From the NCBI RefSeq assembly GCF_004358755.1, contig NZ_SMZY01000001.1:1-64000 (forward strand): DNA of 64,000 bases, read 5' to 3'. Below, piece by piece: positions 36,851 through 46,371 of this stretch. The notes below the pieces were generated by a model, which was not told the origin of the DNA, did no database searches, and saw only the letters and a program-made list of their open reading frames with translations. The stretch's first letter is position 1, and each line of letters starts with the position of its first letter. The position numbers and the translations under genes are program-made. The stretch is from Peribacillus frigoritolerans (GTDB lineage: Bacteria; Bacillota; Bacilli; Bacillales; Bacillaceae).

Positions 36851-37297
36851 ATGACAAATTTACATACAGAAAACAATAAAAGGAGCTTTACTTCGACTAT
36901 GAGCATGCTGCGAAAAATGAAAGTTTTTCTTTCTACAGGTCAGGAAACATCCGAAAATCATTACGACGACGCTTTAAAAAGCCATTATTATAAAACAACC
37001 GCGAAAAAGGCAATTGAAGCAGTTGAACAGTCATTCAGCAAACAGCCCGGTGCGACGGTTACATCTGTATCAGAAGACCGCGGCGAAATCAGCGTAGTAA
37101 TCGACAAACCGAAAAAAGCGCTGATGATTATCACGATCGTTTCGGTAAGACCTTATGAAACAGCCATTGATTTTAATGTATCAACAGATACTAAATTGGC
37201 AAGTGATTTCGGATTCAGCCGTAAGCTGATTATTGATTCATATGAGAAGCTGAACAAGGCACTGCCGTTTATAGGAACAGGACTGCATTCAAAGTGA
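36851..37297 (+). CDS. Conserved soluble protein of unknown function
   Basis: A protein of up to 148 residues without membrane helices. I recall similar 'cytosolic proteins' between speD and nrdR in other Bacillus, beginning near MLRKMKVFLSTGQ. Visible landmarks are HYDDALKSHYYKTT and a C-terminal alpha/beta region (ISVVIDKPKKALMIITIVSVRPYETAIDF). The start is unsure: ATG 36851 has little ribosome binding site, while AAAGGAG at 36878-36884 lies 14 bases before ATG 36899, giving a 132-residue form. No function can be assigned. Confidence 0.7.
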   Translation: MTNLHTENNKRSFTSTMSMLRKMKVFLSTGQETSENHYDDALKSHYYKTTAKKAIEAVEQSFSKQPGATVTSVSEDRGEISVVIDKPKKALMIITIVSVRPYETAIDFNVSTDTKLASDFGFSRKLIIDSYEKLNKALPFIGTGLHSK

Positions 37298-37369
37298 TTT
37301 TTGCTGCATGTCATTTATTTTCATAAAATAAAGATACAACCCTGATGCTTTTGGATTGGAGCTGGTAGT

Positions 37370-37828
37370 ATGAAATGTCCAACATGTCAGCATAATGGAA
37401 CAAGAGTGCTTGACTCTCGGCCTGTTGATGAAGGGAAATCGATTAGAAGACGACGTGAATGCGAGGAATGCCAATACCGATTCACAACCTTTGAAAAAGT
37501 GGAGGAAATTCCGCTGATTGTTGTGAAAAAAGAAGGCGTTAGAGAAGAGTTCAGCAAGGACAAAATCCTGCGGGGCCTGATAAAAGCATGTGAAAAACGC
37601 CCTGTGCCTCTTCCGAAATTAGAGGAAATCGTCCAGGATATTGAAAAAGAATTAAGAAATCAAGGAATCTCAGAAGTAAACAGTGAAGATATCGGCGAGA
37701 TGGTCATGGACAGACTTGCGCATGTTGATGAAGTTGCATATGTCCGGTTTGCTTCTGTTTACCGTCAATTTAAAGATATCAATGTTTTCATTCAAGAGTT
37801 ATCAGAACTGATTAAAAAGGTGAAATAA
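37370..37828 (+). CDS. nrdR: Ribonucleotide reductase repressor NrdR
   Basis: Zinc-ribbon and ATP-cone repressor that senses dATP/ATP and binds NrdR boxes before nrd genes. The 152-residue protein has C3, C6, C31 and C34 as zinc ligands, the basic RRRRE DNA-contact stretch, and the ATP-cone ([20 protein letters not shown], about 50-140). GGAGCTGGTAGT precedes ATG 37370. It directly precedes dnaB-dnaI, an arrangement linking nucleotide supply to replication initiation. Confidence 0.96.
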   Translation: MKCPTCQHNGTRVLDSRPVDEGKSIRRRRECEECQYRFTTFEKVEEIPLIVVKKEGVREEFSKDKILRGLIKACEKRPVPLPKLEEIVQDIEKELRNQGISEVNSEDIGEMVMDRLAHVDEVAYVRFASVYRQFKDINVFIQELSELIKKVK

Positions 37829-37864
37829 AGAGCTCGTGAAGGAATCGCTTCAGGCTCTTTTTTT
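37827..37864 (+). terminator. Terminator between nrdR and dnaB
   Basis: Stem AAAGAGC/GCTCTTT with inner TGAAG/CTTCA, followed by more T's. It lies 26 bases before dnaB, so dnaB may need readthrough or a promoter not seen. Confidence 0.7.
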
Positions 37865-37889
37865 AACTTATGAAATAGAGGGAAAAGTA

Positions 37890-39299
37890 ATGGACAAGCA
37901 TTGGAATCAGTTATTGCCTGTAGATCGGTATTTGGTCAAAATGAATGGTGTCCTGCAGGATTTTGACAGGAAAGTTTTGACGCTGCTCTATCAGCCGCTA
38001 TTAGGTGCAAAATGCTATGGTCTTTATATGACGCTTTGGGCGGAGCTTGAACAGGACCGGATGTGGAGCGAAGAAACGACACATCATGGGCTGATGTCCC
38101 TCATGCAGAGCAATCTGAGAGAAATCTATGAAGAGCGGATTAAGCTTGAGGGGATCGGATTATTAAAGACGTTTCAAAAAGAACAAAATGATACAAAGCT
38201 GTATATCTACGAATTGATGCCTCCTCTGAAGCCTGCTGACTTTTTTCAGGACGGGGTACTGAACATCTATTTATATAATCGCGTCGGGAAAAACAAATAC
38301 AATCAGCTGAAGAAGTTTTTTGCAGACACCAGCCTGTCTTCGGATCTCGTTCAAATTACGCGCCCGTTTAATGAGGTATTTAAATCTCTGCAGCCGAGTG
38401 AAATGATTTCGAGACTCACAGATGAAGTGCAGGAAGACCTTGAACCTGAAAAGGGAACAGAATTTTATCATTCTGGAGAAGCAGCATCGCCTTTGATGAC
38501 AGATGATGTGTTTGATTTTGATTTATTTTTTGCAGGTTTGTCTGAAGCGGTCATTCCTAGAAAATCCATTACGAAGAAAGTGAAAGAAACCATTAAAAAA
38601 CTTTCATACTTGTATGGGATTAATGCAATGGAAATGAAAAACGTCGTGATGAATGCCATTGACGCAAATGAAACAATCCAAATTGACAGCTTAAGAAAAG
38701 CTGCAAGAGACTGGTATCAATTTGAGCACGGCGAAAAATTGCCTGCACTTGCCGATAAAACCCAGCCTGCGTTTCTAAGGTCTGGAACTTCTCCTGAAAA
38801 AGAACTGTCTCAGGAGGAAATGCTGATCAAACAGCTTGATTCGATTTCGCCAAAGCAGTTTTTAATGGATCTCGCAGATGGAATTGAACCAGCGGCAGCT
38901 GATTTGCAGATTGTTGAAGAAGTCATGTTTAAGCAGAAGCTTCATCCAGGCGTAGTTAATGTTTTAATTTACTATGTTATGTTAAAAACAGATATGAAGC
39001 TATCGAAATCGTATGTGCAGAAAATTGCCAGTCATTGGGCCAGAAAACAAGTAGCCACCGTCAGATCCGCAATGGAGCTCGCAAAGCAGGAGCACAGGCA
39101 ATACCAGGAGTGGGCAGAAAAGAAAACTGTTTCTAAAACCGGCAGAAAGCTGATAAGAAAAGAGAAGCTGCCTCAGTGGCTTAAAGAAGATCTGGAAAAA
39201 CCTGAAACAAAAGAAGAAATCAACCAAACAGAAGTGGATCTCGAGCGGAAAAGGCTTGAAGAAAAAATAAAACAATACAGACAGCAGCAGTCAGAATAA
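37890..39299 (+). CDS. dnaB: Replication initiation and membrane attachment protein DnaB
   Basis: Firmicute DnaB (not the helicase of that name): acts after DnaD to bring the DnaI-helicase complex to oriC. The 469-residue protein has the N-terminal winged-helix domain (LPVDRYLVKMNGVLQDFDRKVLTLLYQPLLG), two DnaD-like C-terminal helical domains (about 200-275 and 320-390, the second ending KIASHWARKQV) and a charged tail. The start at 37890 (MDKHWNQLLP) follows GAGGGA; an earlier in-frame start at 37836 would run through the terminator hairpin. Confidence 0.93.
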   Translation: MDKHWNQLLPVDRYLVKMNGVLQDFDRKVLTLLYQPLLGAKCYGLYMTLWAELEQDRMWSEETTHHGLMSLMQSNLREIYEERIKLEGIGLLKTFQKEQNDTKLYIYELMPPLKPADFFQDGVLNIYLYNRVGKNKYNQLKKFFADTSLSSDLVQITRPFNEVFKSLQPSEMISRLTDEVQEDLEPEKGTEFYHSGEAASPLMTDDVFDFDLFFAGLSEAVIPRKSITKKVKETIKKLSYLYGINAMEMKNVVMNAIDANETIQIDSLRKAARDWYQFEHGEKLPALADKTQPAFLRSGTSPEKELSQEEMLIKQLDSISPKQFLMDLADGIEPAAADLQIVEEVMFKQKLHPGVVNVLIYYVMLKTDMKLSKSYVQKIASHWARKQVATVRSAMELAKQEHRQYQEWAEKKTVSKTGRKLIRKEKLPQWLKEDLEKPETKEEINQTEVDLERKRLEEKIKQYRQQQSE

Positions 39300-39318
39300 C
39301 CTGTGGAGGTGAAAGCAA

Positions 39319-40254
39319 TTGGAATCGATTAATAAAACGTTAAGCGGACTTGCTAATCGTGAGGATTTTCAAAAACGGATGAGTGCGATGAAAGCACAAA
39401 TTATGAAGAATCCAGACATTCAAAAATTTCTGAGTGAACATCGTTTGGAAATTGATGATGCGATGATTAACAGAAGTCTAATCAAGCTGTATGAATACAT
39501 CGGCCAAAGCAAGCGGTGTGCAGATTGCCCGAGCCTCTCAGAATGTAAGAACCTAGTTGAAGGATATCATCCTCAGCTTATTCTTCAGGGGAAAACGATC
39601 GATTTAAAATATGAGGTTTGTCCAATGAAGGAAGCGGAGGATGAGCGTAAGAAACATCAGGCTTTGATTAAATCCATGTTTATTCCCCGTGATATTTTAA
39701 ATGCGAAGCTTGAAGATATTGATTTAAAAGAAGACAGCAGAATAAGAGTTGTCAATACGGTTCTAAGCTTCAGCGAAGAATATGAAGCAGGAAAGAATGT
39801 GAAGGGAATGTATCTGTACGGTTCGTTTGGAGTGGGCAAGACGTATATACTTGGAGCCATTGCAAATGAGCTCGCCAAGAAGAAAATTCCTTCCATGCTC
39901 GTTTATGTTCCCGAATTTATGAGAGAACTGAAGAGCTCACTCCATGACAATTCACTTGAAAGCAAGATTGATGCCGTTAAAAAAGTAAAAGTGCTTATGC
40001 TCGATGACATTGGTGCAGAAGCGATGTCCAGCTGGATTCGGGATGATATATTAGGCTCCATTCTTCAATACCGCATGCTTGAAAATCTGCCGACATTTTT
40101 CACATCAAATTTCAGCATGAAAGATTTGCAGAGTCATTTAAGTGTTACACAGCGCGGGGAGGAAGAACCCGTCAAATCTGCACGAATTATGGAGAGAATT
40201 AAATATCTTGCCGATCCTTATGAATTAAAAGGCCGCAATTGGCGGGAGAGATAG
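39319..40254 (+). CDS. dnaI: Helicase loader DnaI
   Basis: AAA+ ATPase that loads the replicative helicase. The 311 residues have an N-terminal domain with a zinc site (C67, C70, C76, C101), then the ATPase: Walker A GSFGVGKT (168-175), Walker B VLMLDD (225-230), and a sensor region SNFSMKDLQSHL. The start is TTG 39319, nine bases after GGAGGTG. It follows dnaB by 19 bases, as one operon. Confidence 0.95.
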   Translation: MESINKTLSGLANREDFQKRMSAMKAQIMKNPDIQKFLSEHRLEIDDAMINRSLIKLYEYIGQSKRCADCPSLSECKNLVEGYHPQLILQGKTIDLKYEVCPMKEAEDERKKHQALIKSMFIPRDILNAKLEDIDLKEDSRIRVVNTVLSFSEEYEAGKNVKGMYLYGSFGVGKTYILGAIANELAKKKIPSMLVYVPEFMRELKSSLHDNSLESKIDAVKKVKVLMLDDIGAEAMSSWIRDDILGSILQYRMLENLPTFFTSNFSMKDLQSHLSVTQRGEEEPVKSARIMERIKYLADPYELKGRNWRER

Positions 40255-40263
40255 CTCAGCGAG

Positions 40264-40291
40264 ACACAGTTCTAAAAGGACTGTGTTTTTT
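40264..40291 (+). terminator. Intrinsic terminator of dnaB-dnaI
   Basis: Stem ACACAGTTCT/AGGACTGTGT with one mismatch, then TTTTTA. Confidence 0.82.
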
Positions 40292-40373
40292 ATTTTCCCT
40301 TAAAAACGATTCTATTTCACGGTTCTCCGCCATATACATGAAATCAGGTATTGGCTAAAAAGGGGGGACAACC

Positions 40374-41198
40374 ATGATCGAAATATTTTTCAATTCTCCG
40401 CATGAAGCAGAAACAGTCCACAATATGCTTGATCATGAACGAGATAAATGGAAAGCTGAGATTGTTAGAATAAAGGAACATGGAATTCAGATTATGAGCA
40501 ATGATCCAGTTGAGATGATTAACGTCCTTCTGATTCCGGTGATCGTCCGCTACATCCTGAAGTACAAAGAATCTCACCTGATGCTGTCCATCATTAAAGA
40601 CAGATTCTATTTCCAAGAGCCAGAGGAACAGCAGCAAATCATACATATTGCCGAGGCGATTATTGAAGGAGAACGCAGCGAGATTCCGAAAGTAGATCAG
40701 CTTCCATTAAGGGAAACTCCGATCTATGAAGCTCTGGCTGATTTTATCAGGCCTAATCTGTCTTTTGCGCTTCCATCCTTTATAAAATTCCGTCTTCACC
40801 GGTATGTGGAGCGTTTAAATAAATATATTGAGATTGCCATTGAAGAGTACAAGCTCGAGCAGGAATACCAGACATTTATTCAGAGTTTAAGAGATTATGC
40901 CATGAGCAGAGAAACGAAAGTGAACGTGCTTCATATCGTGCATGAAAAAGAGCTGACAGTTTACAATGAACAGTTTGCAAAACTGAGCCAGGATGAGCTG
41001 ATGAAGTATATTGACAGGTCCTTTATTCATCAGCATCCTATGTACATTGACGCCTCGCTTTTGGCGCCGCTGGTGTCAATTGCCCCTAACAAAATTCATT
41101 TATATACCGATTCTCCAGACTTAGGCATGGTTAGAACCATACAAAATATTTTTTTAGAGAGAGTAAATATTTATCCGAGAAAAATGGCGGGTATTTAA
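40374..41198 (+). CDS. ytxC: Sporulation-associated protein YtxC
   Basis: A 274-residue soluble protein of the YtxC family, annotated as sporulation-related in Bacillus; molecular role unknown to me. It is mostly helical and rich in charged residues, with recognisable family stretches such as FIRPNLSFALPSFIKFRLHR and FIHQHPMYIDASLLAPLVSIAP. AAGGGGGG precedes ATG 40374. It lies between dnaI and the thrS T-box as in B. subtilis and has no clear terminator, ending just before the thrS promoter. Confidence 0.88.
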   Translation: MIEIFFNSPHEAETVHNMLDHERDKWKAEIVRIKEHGIQIMSNDPVEMINVLLIPVIVRYILKYKESHLMLSIIKDRFYFQEPEEQQQIIHIAEAIIEGERSEIPKVDQLPLRETPIYEALADFIRPNLSFALPSFIKFRLHRYVERLNKYIEIAIEEYKLEQEYQTFIQSLRDYAMSRETKVNVLHIVHEKELTVYNEQFAKLSQDELMKYIDRSFIHQHPMYIDASLLAPLVSIAPNKIHLYTDSPDLGMVRTIQNIFLERVNIYPRKMAGI

Positions 41199-41215
41199 AA
41201 AAAAGCTGAATAATC

Positions 41216-41244
41216 TTGATTTCCCCAGGAAATGATTTTATAAT
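41216..41244 (+). promoter_or_regulatory. Predicted sigma-A promoter of thrS
   Basis: TTGATT (41216-41221), 17-base spacer, TATAAT (41239-41244). Transcription should start near 41251 and enter the T-box leader. Confidence 0.78.
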
Positions 41245-41254
41245 ACGTTATAAA

Positions 41255-41512
41255 TACATGATAAGTTATGATGAGGACATGAGAGTGTTATCACGGCGCA
41301 AAGAGAGGGAAGTCACGGCTGAGAGCTTCCTGGCATGAATAACCCGCTTACCACCTCTAAACTTCAGCTGTGAAAGGCATGATGCCGAGTAATTGCTGAC
41401 GGGTATTCCCGTTACAGATTTTTTTGAGCCATTCACTATATGACATGAATGGAAACAAGGGTGGAACCACGGCGAATAATCACTCGTCCCTTACTTTAGG
41501 GACGAGTTTTTT
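41255..41512 (+). ncRNA. T-box leader of thrS (threonine)
   Basis: A tRNA-sensing leader. The T-box sequence AAGGGTGGAACCACGG is at 41457-41472 and the terminator ACTCGTCCC/GGGACGAGT at 41482-41507 with a T tail. In stem I, AGAGG (41304-41308) pairs with CCTCT (41354-41358); the triplet just before the conserved purine is ACC (41350-41352), a threonine codon, matching the downstream gene. Uncharged tRNA-Thr would favour the antiterminator. Confidence 0.93.
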
Positions 41513-41545
41513 ATTTTTCAAAAATTAATTAAAGGAGTGACAAGG

Positions 41546-43477
41546 ATGTCAGACGCTGTAAAAATTTCATTTCCGGACGGAGCTGTAAAGGAATATCAGG
41601 CAGGCACAACAACTGATGATATTGCGGCATCCATCAGCCCGGGGCTTAGAAAAAAATCATTAGCAGGAAAATTCAATGGTGAATTGATTGATTTGAAAAC
41701 ACCAATCGATCAAGATGGAAGCATTGAAATTGTCACACTTGACAGTCCTGACGCATTGGAGATCATCCGGCATAGTTCTGCACACGTGCTCGCGCAGGCT
41801 ATAAAAAGGATCTACAAAGATGTGAAGCTTGGAATTGGCCCGGTCATCGAGAATGGATTCTATTATGATATTGATATGGAACAAACGATTTCTGTTGAAG
41901 ATCTTCCGGCCATTGAAAAAGAAATGAAAAAAATCATCAATGAAAACATCGAAGTTGTCCGCAAGATCGTTACAAGGGAAGAAGCAAAAGCCATCTATGA
42001 AGAAATTGGCGATAATCTGAAACTTGAACTTCTGGATGCTATTCCTGAAGGTGAAAAAGTAACAATCTACGAGCAAGGTGAATTTTTCGACCTTTGCCGC
42101 GGCATACATGTTCCTTCAACTGGAAAATTAAAAGAATTTAAACTCTTAAGTGTAGCAGGTGCGTACTGGCGCGGAGACAGCAACAATAAAATGCTGCAGC
42201 GCATTTATGGCACAGCTTTTATTAAAAAAGCAGACTTAGATGAGCATCTTCGTTTATTAGAAGAAGCGAAAGAGCGCGATCACCGCAAGCTGGGTAAAGA
42301 GCTGAGTTTATTCACTACGTCCCAGAAAGTAGGTCAGGGTCTTCCAATCTGGCTTCCAAAAGGTGCGACAATCCGCCGTATCGTTGAGCGCTACATTGTG
42401 GATAAAGAAGAGCGCCTTGGCTACCAGCACGTTTACACTCCTGTTCTGGGAAGTGTGGAGCTCTACAAAACATCAGGTCACTGGGATCATTACCAGGATG
42501 ACATGTTCCCTGCTATGTCTATGGACAATGAGGATTTAGTTCTTCGTCCAATGAACTGCCCGCATCACATGATGGTTTATAAACACGATATTCACAGTTA
42601 CCGCGAGCTTCCGATTCGTGTAGCTGAGCTTGGAACGATGCACCGCTATGAAATGTCTGGTGCCCTGAGCGGCCTTCAGCGCGTGCGTGCGATGACACTT
42701 AATGATGCACATATTTTTGTCCGCCCGGATCAAATTAAAGATGAGTTTATCCGAGTGGTGAGATTGATTGAAGAAGTCTATAAAGATTTTGGAATCAATG
42801 AATATTCATTCCGTCTTTCTTACCGCGATCCAGAGGATAAGGAAAAATACTTTGATGATGATGCAATGTGGGAAAAAGCTCAAAGCATGCTGAAGTCAGC
42901 AATGGATGAGCTCGAGCTTGATTATTTTGAAGCAGATGGCGAAGCAGCGTTCTACGGTCCAAAGCTTGATGTGCAGGTCCGCACAGCACTTGGAAAAGAT
43001 GAAACACTGTCTACAGTTCAGCTTGACTTCTTATTGCCGGAGCGTTTTGATTTAAATTATGTCGGCGAGGACGGCAAACAGCATCGCCCGGTTGTTATTC
43101 ACCGCGGGGTCGTATCAACAATGGAACGCTTTGTAGCCTTCTTGATTGAAGAATACAAAGGAGCTTTCCCGACTTGGCTCGCTCCTACTCAAGTACAGGT
43201 TATTCCGGTTTCGCCTTCTGTACATCTTGACTATGCGAAAAAAGTTCAAGAACTGCTGCAGGCTGAAGGAATCCGCGTAGAGCTTGATGCACGCGATGAA
43301 AAAATCGGCTATAAAATCCGTGAGGCGCAAATACAGAAAACTCCTTATATGCTTGTTGTCGGTGACAATGAAGCTGCTGAAGCTGCTGTTAATGTCCGCA
43401 AATACGGAGAACAAAAATCAGAGACAATTGCTCTCAAAGAATTTATCGATGGAATTGTTAAAGAAGTGAAGAGGTAA
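41546..43477 (+). CDS. thrS: Threonyl-tRNA synthetase
   Basis: Class II synthetase charging tRNA-Thr. The 643-residue protein has an N-terminal TGS domain (about 1-62), the editing domain with SSAHVLAQA and [13 protein letters not shown], the catalytic core ([24 protein letters not shown], with the zinc Cys/His residues), and the C-terminal anticodon-binding domain ([16 protein letters not shown]). The start at 41546 lies eight bases after AAAGGAG; a GTG at 41537 overlaps that site and is rejected. Control is by the T-box leader. Confidence 0.97.
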   Translation: MSDAVKISFPDGAVKEYQAGTTTDDIAASISPGLRKKSLAGKFNGELIDLKTPIDQDGSIEIVTLDSPDALEIIRHSSAHVLAQAIKRIYKDVKLGIGPVIENGFYYDIDMEQTISVEDLPAIEKEMKKIINENIEVVRKIVTREEAKAIYEEIGDNLKLELLDAIPEGEKVTIYEQGEFFDLCRGIHVPSTGKLKEFKLLSVAGAYWRGDSNNKMLQRIYGTAFIKKADLDEHLRLLEEAKERDHRKLGKELSLFTTSQKVGQGLPIWLPKGATIRRIVERYIVDKEERLGYQHVYTPVLGSVELYKTSGHWDHYQDDMFPAMSMDNEDLVLRPMNCPHHMMVYKHDIHSYRELPIRVAELGTMHRYEMSGALSGLQRVRAMTLNDAHIFVRPDQIKDEFIRVVRLIEEVYKDFGINEYSFRLSYRDPEDKEKYFDDDAMWEKAQSMLKSAMDELELDYFEADGEAAFYGPKLDVQVRTALGKDETLSTVQLDFLLPERFDLNYVGEDGKQHRPVVIHRGVVSTMERFVAFLIEEYKGAFPTWLAPTQVQVIPVSPSVHLDYAKKVQELLQAEGIRVELDARDEKIGYKIREAQIQKTPYMLVVGDNEAAEAAVNVRKYGEQKSETIALKEFIDGIVKEVKR

Positions 43478-43555
43478 AATCTGCTCAAAAAAAACTATTG
43501 CACATCCAGTAAATGTTTGATACAATTCATTCTGTTGCAATAAAACCAGCATGAC

Positions 43556-43585
43556 TTGACAGCGGAAATTTTTTCGTGATATAAT
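43556..43585 (+). promoter_or_regulatory. Predicted sigma-A promoter of infC-rpmI-rplT
   Basis: Consensus TTGACA (43556-43561), 18-base spacer, consensus TATAAT (43580-43585). Confidence 0.85.
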
Positions 43586-43591
43586 TTGCAG

Positions 43592-43736
43592 GGTAATTGA
43601 ATAGAAGTTTGTCTTGCAAGCAGAAGCACCCGCTTCTCACCTGATCGACGCATCATTGCAGTCTCCAGGTTTACGACTATATATACTTAGTATACTAAAT
43701 CGTAGTGTGGGTGTTTTGTGCGCCCACACTTTTTTG
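43592..43736 (+). ncRNA. L20-type leader with attenuator of infC-rpmI-rplT
   Basis: A structured leader of about 145 bases ending in the terminator GTGTGGG/CCCACAC (43705-43729) plus T's. Complementary segments upstream include GCAAGCAGAAGC/GCTTC and the symmetrical TATACTTAGTATA region (43680-43697). In Bacillus the operon is repressed when L20 binds such a leader; here location and terminator fit, but the exact L20 fold was not drawn base by base. Confidence 0.75.
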
Positions 43737-43802
43737 TTTTTCAAGAAAGTGTAGCACAAACAATTCATCTGTTCAGTTAAAAATCCTTGGAGGTGGCTAA
43801 TT

Positions 43803-44318
43803 ATTAGCAAAGACATGATGGTAAACGATGGAATTCGCGCTCGTGAGGTTCGTCTGATTGGTGCAAATGGCGACCAGCTTGGAATTAAATCTCGCCAAGA
43901 GGCGCTTGAGATTGCTGCCAGATCGAATCTTGATTTAGTATTAGTTGCTGCAAATGCGAAACCACCTGTATGTCGCATTATGGACTACGGCAAATTCCGT
44001 TTTGAGCAGCAAAAGAAAGAAAAAGAAGCACGTAAAAATCAAAAGATCATCAGTATTAAAGAGGTTCGCTTCAGCCCGACAATTGATGAGCATGATTTTA
44101 ACACAAAACTTAAGAATGCACGCAAGTTCCTTGAAAAAGGCGATAAAGTGAAAGCTTCTATCCGTTTTAAAGGCCGTGCAATCACTCATAAAGAAATTGG
44201 TCAACGTGTTTTAGACCGTTTTTCTAAAGCTTGTGAAGATTTAAGTACAATTGAGTCTCATCCAAAAATGGATGGACGAAGCATGTTCTTGGTTCTAGCA
44301 CCTAAAGTAGAAAAGTAA
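43803..44318 (+). CDS. infC: Translation initiation factor IF-3, ATT start
   Basis: Binds the 30S subunit and enforces correct start selection. The 171-residue protein begins at the rare start ATT 43803 (then [18 protein letters not shown]): GGAGGTG at 43789-43795 is seven bases before ATT but 19 bases before the first ATG (43815). Non-standard starts are usual for infC, since IF-3 discriminates against them and so limits itself. IF3-N ([17 protein letters not shown]) and IF3-C ([20 protein letters not shown]-like [11 protein letters not shown]) domains are complete. Confidence 0.93.
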   Translation: MSKDMMVNDGIRAREVRLIGANGDQLGIKSRQEALEIAARSNLDLVLVAANAKPPVCRIMDYGKFRFEQQKKEKEARKNQKIISIKEVRFSPTIDEHDFNTKLKNARKFLEKGDKVKASIRFKGRAITHKEIGQRVLDRFSKACEDLSTIESHPKMDGRSMFLVLAPKVEK

Positions 44319-44339
44319 AGATACGAGGAGGAATACCTT

Positions 44340-44540
44340 ATGCCAAAAATGAAAACTCATCGCGGCGCTGCAAAGCGTTTCAAAAAGACTGGATCAGGTA
44401 AATTAAAACGTTCACACGCTTACACTAGCCATTTATTTGCTAACAAATCTACAAAAGCAAAACGCAAACTTCGCAAAGGCACTTTAGTAAGCAAAGGCGA
44501 CTTCAAACGCATCCGTCATTTATTAGATAATATTAAATAA
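44340..44540 (+). CDS. rpmI: Ribosomal protein L35
   Basis: Large-subunit protein bL35: 66 residues, strongly basic, with the conserved opening [20 protein letters not shown] and ending [22 protein letters not shown] precedes the ATG. It lies between infC and rplT in the conserved three-gene order. Confidence 0.97.
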   Translation: MPKMKTHRGAAKRFKKTGSGKLKRSHAYTSHLFANKSTKAKRKLRKGTLVSKGDFKRIRHLLDNIK

Positions 44541-44567
44541 TTCGTTTTCACATAGGAGGGAATTGAC

Positions 44568-44927
44568 ATGCCAAGAGTAAAAGGCGGTACTGTCTCACGT
44601 CAAAGACGTAAAAAAGTTATTAAATTAGCTAAAGGTTATTACGGTTCAAAACATACATTATACAAAGTTGCTAATCAGCAAGTAATGAAATCATTAATGT
44701 ATGCTTACCGCGATCGCCGTCAGAAAAAACGCGATTTCCGTCAGCTTTGGATTACTCGTATCAACGCAGCTGCTCGCTTGAATGGTCTTTCATACAGCCG
44801 TTTAATGCATGGCTTAAAGCTTGCTGGCATCGAAGTAAACCGCAAAATGCTTGCTGAGCTTGCTGTAACAGATGCTCAAGCATTTGCTCAATTAGCAGAC
44901 GCTGCTAAAGCTAAATTAAACAGCTAA
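44568..44927 (+). CDS. rplT: Ribosomal protein L20
   Basis: Large-subunit assembly protein bL20: 119 residues with [19 protein letters not shown] and the C-terminal globular domain ([20 protein letters not shown]). In Bacillus L20 also represses the infC-rpmI-rplT transcript by binding its leader; the leader at 43592-43736 is the likely target. AGGAGG precedes the ATG. Confidence 0.97.
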   Translation: MPRVKGGTVSRQRRKKVIKLAKGYYGSKHTLYKVANQQVMKSLMYAYRDRRQKKRDFRQLWITRINAAARLNGLSYSRLMHGLKLAGIEVNRKMLAELAVTDAQAFAQLADAAKAKLNS

Positions 44928-44936
44928 TCATTGCTG

Positions 44937-44974
44937 AAAAGGTCATTCTCACCGCTTGAGAATGGCCTTTTTTT
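44937..44974 (+). terminator. Intrinsic terminator of infC-rpmI-rplT
   Basis: Stem AAAAGGTCATTCTC/GAGAATGGCCTTTT with one G-T pair, then T's. Confidence 0.88.
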
Positions 44975-45005
44975 ACATTCACTTTTATAGAAAGGGTGCA
45001 AGTTG

Positions 45006-45275
45006 ATGGCGCTTCTGATTGGATATTACATATTACTGAATGTTTACGGCTTTTATTTAATGGGAGCAGATAAAAATAAAGCGAAAAAGGGACAATGGAG
45101 AATTAAAGAAAACACTCTTTGGCTTATTGGCTTCATTGGGGGTGCAATCGGGCTGACAATTGGAATGAATGCATTCAGGCATAAAACGAAGCATCAATCG
45201 TTTGTTGTCGGTCTGCCTGTTTTAATGGTGATTCATCTCATCTTGTTCAGCTATTTTTTATATAAGATGTCATAA
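45006..45275 (+). CDS. ysdA: DUF1294 membrane protein YsdA
   Basis: An 89-residue protein with three membrane helices. The DUF1294 pattern is clear: MGADKNKAKKGQWRI, then the second helix with GFIGGAIG and MNAFRHKTKHQSFVVG. No function is established. ATG 45006 is seven bases after AAAGGGTG; the TTG just before (45003) is less likely. It follows rplT as in B. subtilis. Confidence 0.88.
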   Translation: MALLIGYYILLNVYGFYLMGADKNKAKKGQWRIKENTLWLIGFIGGAIGLTIGMNAFRHKTKHQSFVVGLPVLMVIHLILFSYFLYKMS

Positions 45276-45331
45276 TGCCCTAATAAAACAGATACAATTT
45301 AGTACACACGTTACTCACAAAAAGTCATCTT

Positions 45332-45940
45332 ATGAACTGCATGAAAGAGGTGAGGACAATCGATCTTGCAACTTCAGCAGTCGTTTCAACAGTTCAGTCA
45401 ACAGGCTTTCTGGCCCCGCTCTTTTTTATCTTTATGCACATCTTAAGACAGTTTTTATTCATTCCTGTGGTTGTCATCTGTATTATTGGAGGAATACTAT
45501 TCGGAACTCAATTTGGGACCTTTTATTCGATTATCGGGCTGACTGTCGCTAGCATAAGTTTTTATATCCTCTCCAAACAATTTCCTTCTTTTTTGGAGCG
45601 GTTTTCAGGATTGAGGAAAAAATGGCTTGGTAAATACACGAGACTTTCTGTAGGACAAATCATTGTTCTCAGAATGATCCCGTTCGTTAACTTTTCCATT
45701 TTATCCTTATGCATTCTTGACCGGTCGACATCATTTAAAGATTACGCAAAGCTTTCCTTTTGGACTCATATCCCTGCAGCCTTTTGTTTTACATCCTTTG
45801 GGGCTTACTTTGGAAAATTCTCGCTTATTACAACAATTGTATTAATTGGAACGCTGATTTTATTTGTTTATTTGCTGAGGGAAAAAAGAGTGGTCATAAA
45901 ATGGAATGATTTCTTTATAAAATCAATGGAAAAGCCGTGA
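45332..45940 (+). CDS. TVP38/TMEM64 (DedA-like) family membrane protein
   Basis: A membrane protein of about 200 residues and five or six helices. CIIGGILFGTQFGTFYSIIG and the later LRMIPFVNFSILSL match the SNARE-associated/TVP38 signature, and the related DedA proteins are thought to move lipids or act in membrane homeostasis. The start is unclear: the only good ribosome binding site, GAGGTGAGG at 45347-45355, lies after the in-frame ATGs 45332 and 45341 and is followed by no ATG, GTG or TTG in frame (ATC at 45359). Convergent with ysdB. Confidence 0.82.
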   Translation: MNCMKEVRTIDLATSAVVSTVQSTGFLAPLFFIFMHILRQFLFIPVVVICIIGGILFGTQFGTFYSIIGLTVASISFYILSKQFPSFLERFSGLRKKWLGKYTRLSVGQIIVLRMIPFVNFSILSLCILDRSTSFKDYAKLSFWTHIPAAFCFTSFGAYFGKFSLITTIVLIGTLILFVYLLREKRVVIKWNDFFIKSMEKP

Positions 45941-45959
45941 CCTCTGTCACGGCTTTTTG
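45930..45959. terminator. Bidirectional terminator between the TVP38 gene and ysdB
   Basis: Perfect 12-bp stem AAAAGCCGTGAC/GTCACGGCTTTT with loop CTCT; it contains the stop codon of the plus-strand gene. Confidence 0.88.
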
Positions 45960-46342
45960 CTTTTTAATAATAATTCTTTTACTGGACTTTTCCAATCGAG
46001 TGCCGCATGAGGATATTGTTCCCTCACTTTTTCTTCAACAAATTCAAAATCAGAGAGAGAAAGTCCCTGAAGTTTACTTGGGCTTCCGGTCCACATAAAG
46101 ATGGAGACAACCTCAAACGCCCGATCTGTTGTTCCAAGGTATTTCTCGCCTTCGAACAAGACACCCTTGTAGGTTAACAAAAAGTTTTTGCGCACGTTGT
46201 TACGGTCATCAAGCAGGAAATACTCTTTTTGCTCCTGTGCAAGCTCAAGCTTTCGCTTGGGATTCAGCACATATTTTACAAGAGAATAAAGGACAAAGAC
46301 AATAAGAGCAAGCAAAAGTAATCGTAACAGGATTACTATCAT
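45947..46342 (-). CDS. ysdB: Sigma-W regulon membrane-anchored protein YsdB
   Basis: A 131-residue protein with one N-terminal membrane helix (MIVILLRLLLLALIVFVLYSLVKY) and a cytoplasmic domain containing NPKRKLELAQ, NVRKNFLLTYKGVLFEGEKYLGTT and a C-terminal LDWKSPVKELLLK. It matches B. subtilis YsdB, which I recall as a sigma-W-controlled gene; the biochemical role is unknown. The start at 46342 has GGGAGG eight bases upstream. A good sigma-W promoter lies 30-58 bases ahead. Confidence 0.9.
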   Translation of the reverse strand: MIVILLRLLLLALIVFVLYSLVKYVLNPKRKLELAQEQKEYFLLDDRNNVRKNFLLTYKGVLFEGEKYLGTTDRAFEVVSIFMWTGSPSKLQGLSLSDFEFVEEKVREQYPHAALDWKSPVKELLLKSKKP

Positions 46343-46371
46343 GGTAGTGCCTCCCAAACGTATTTTGTTAC

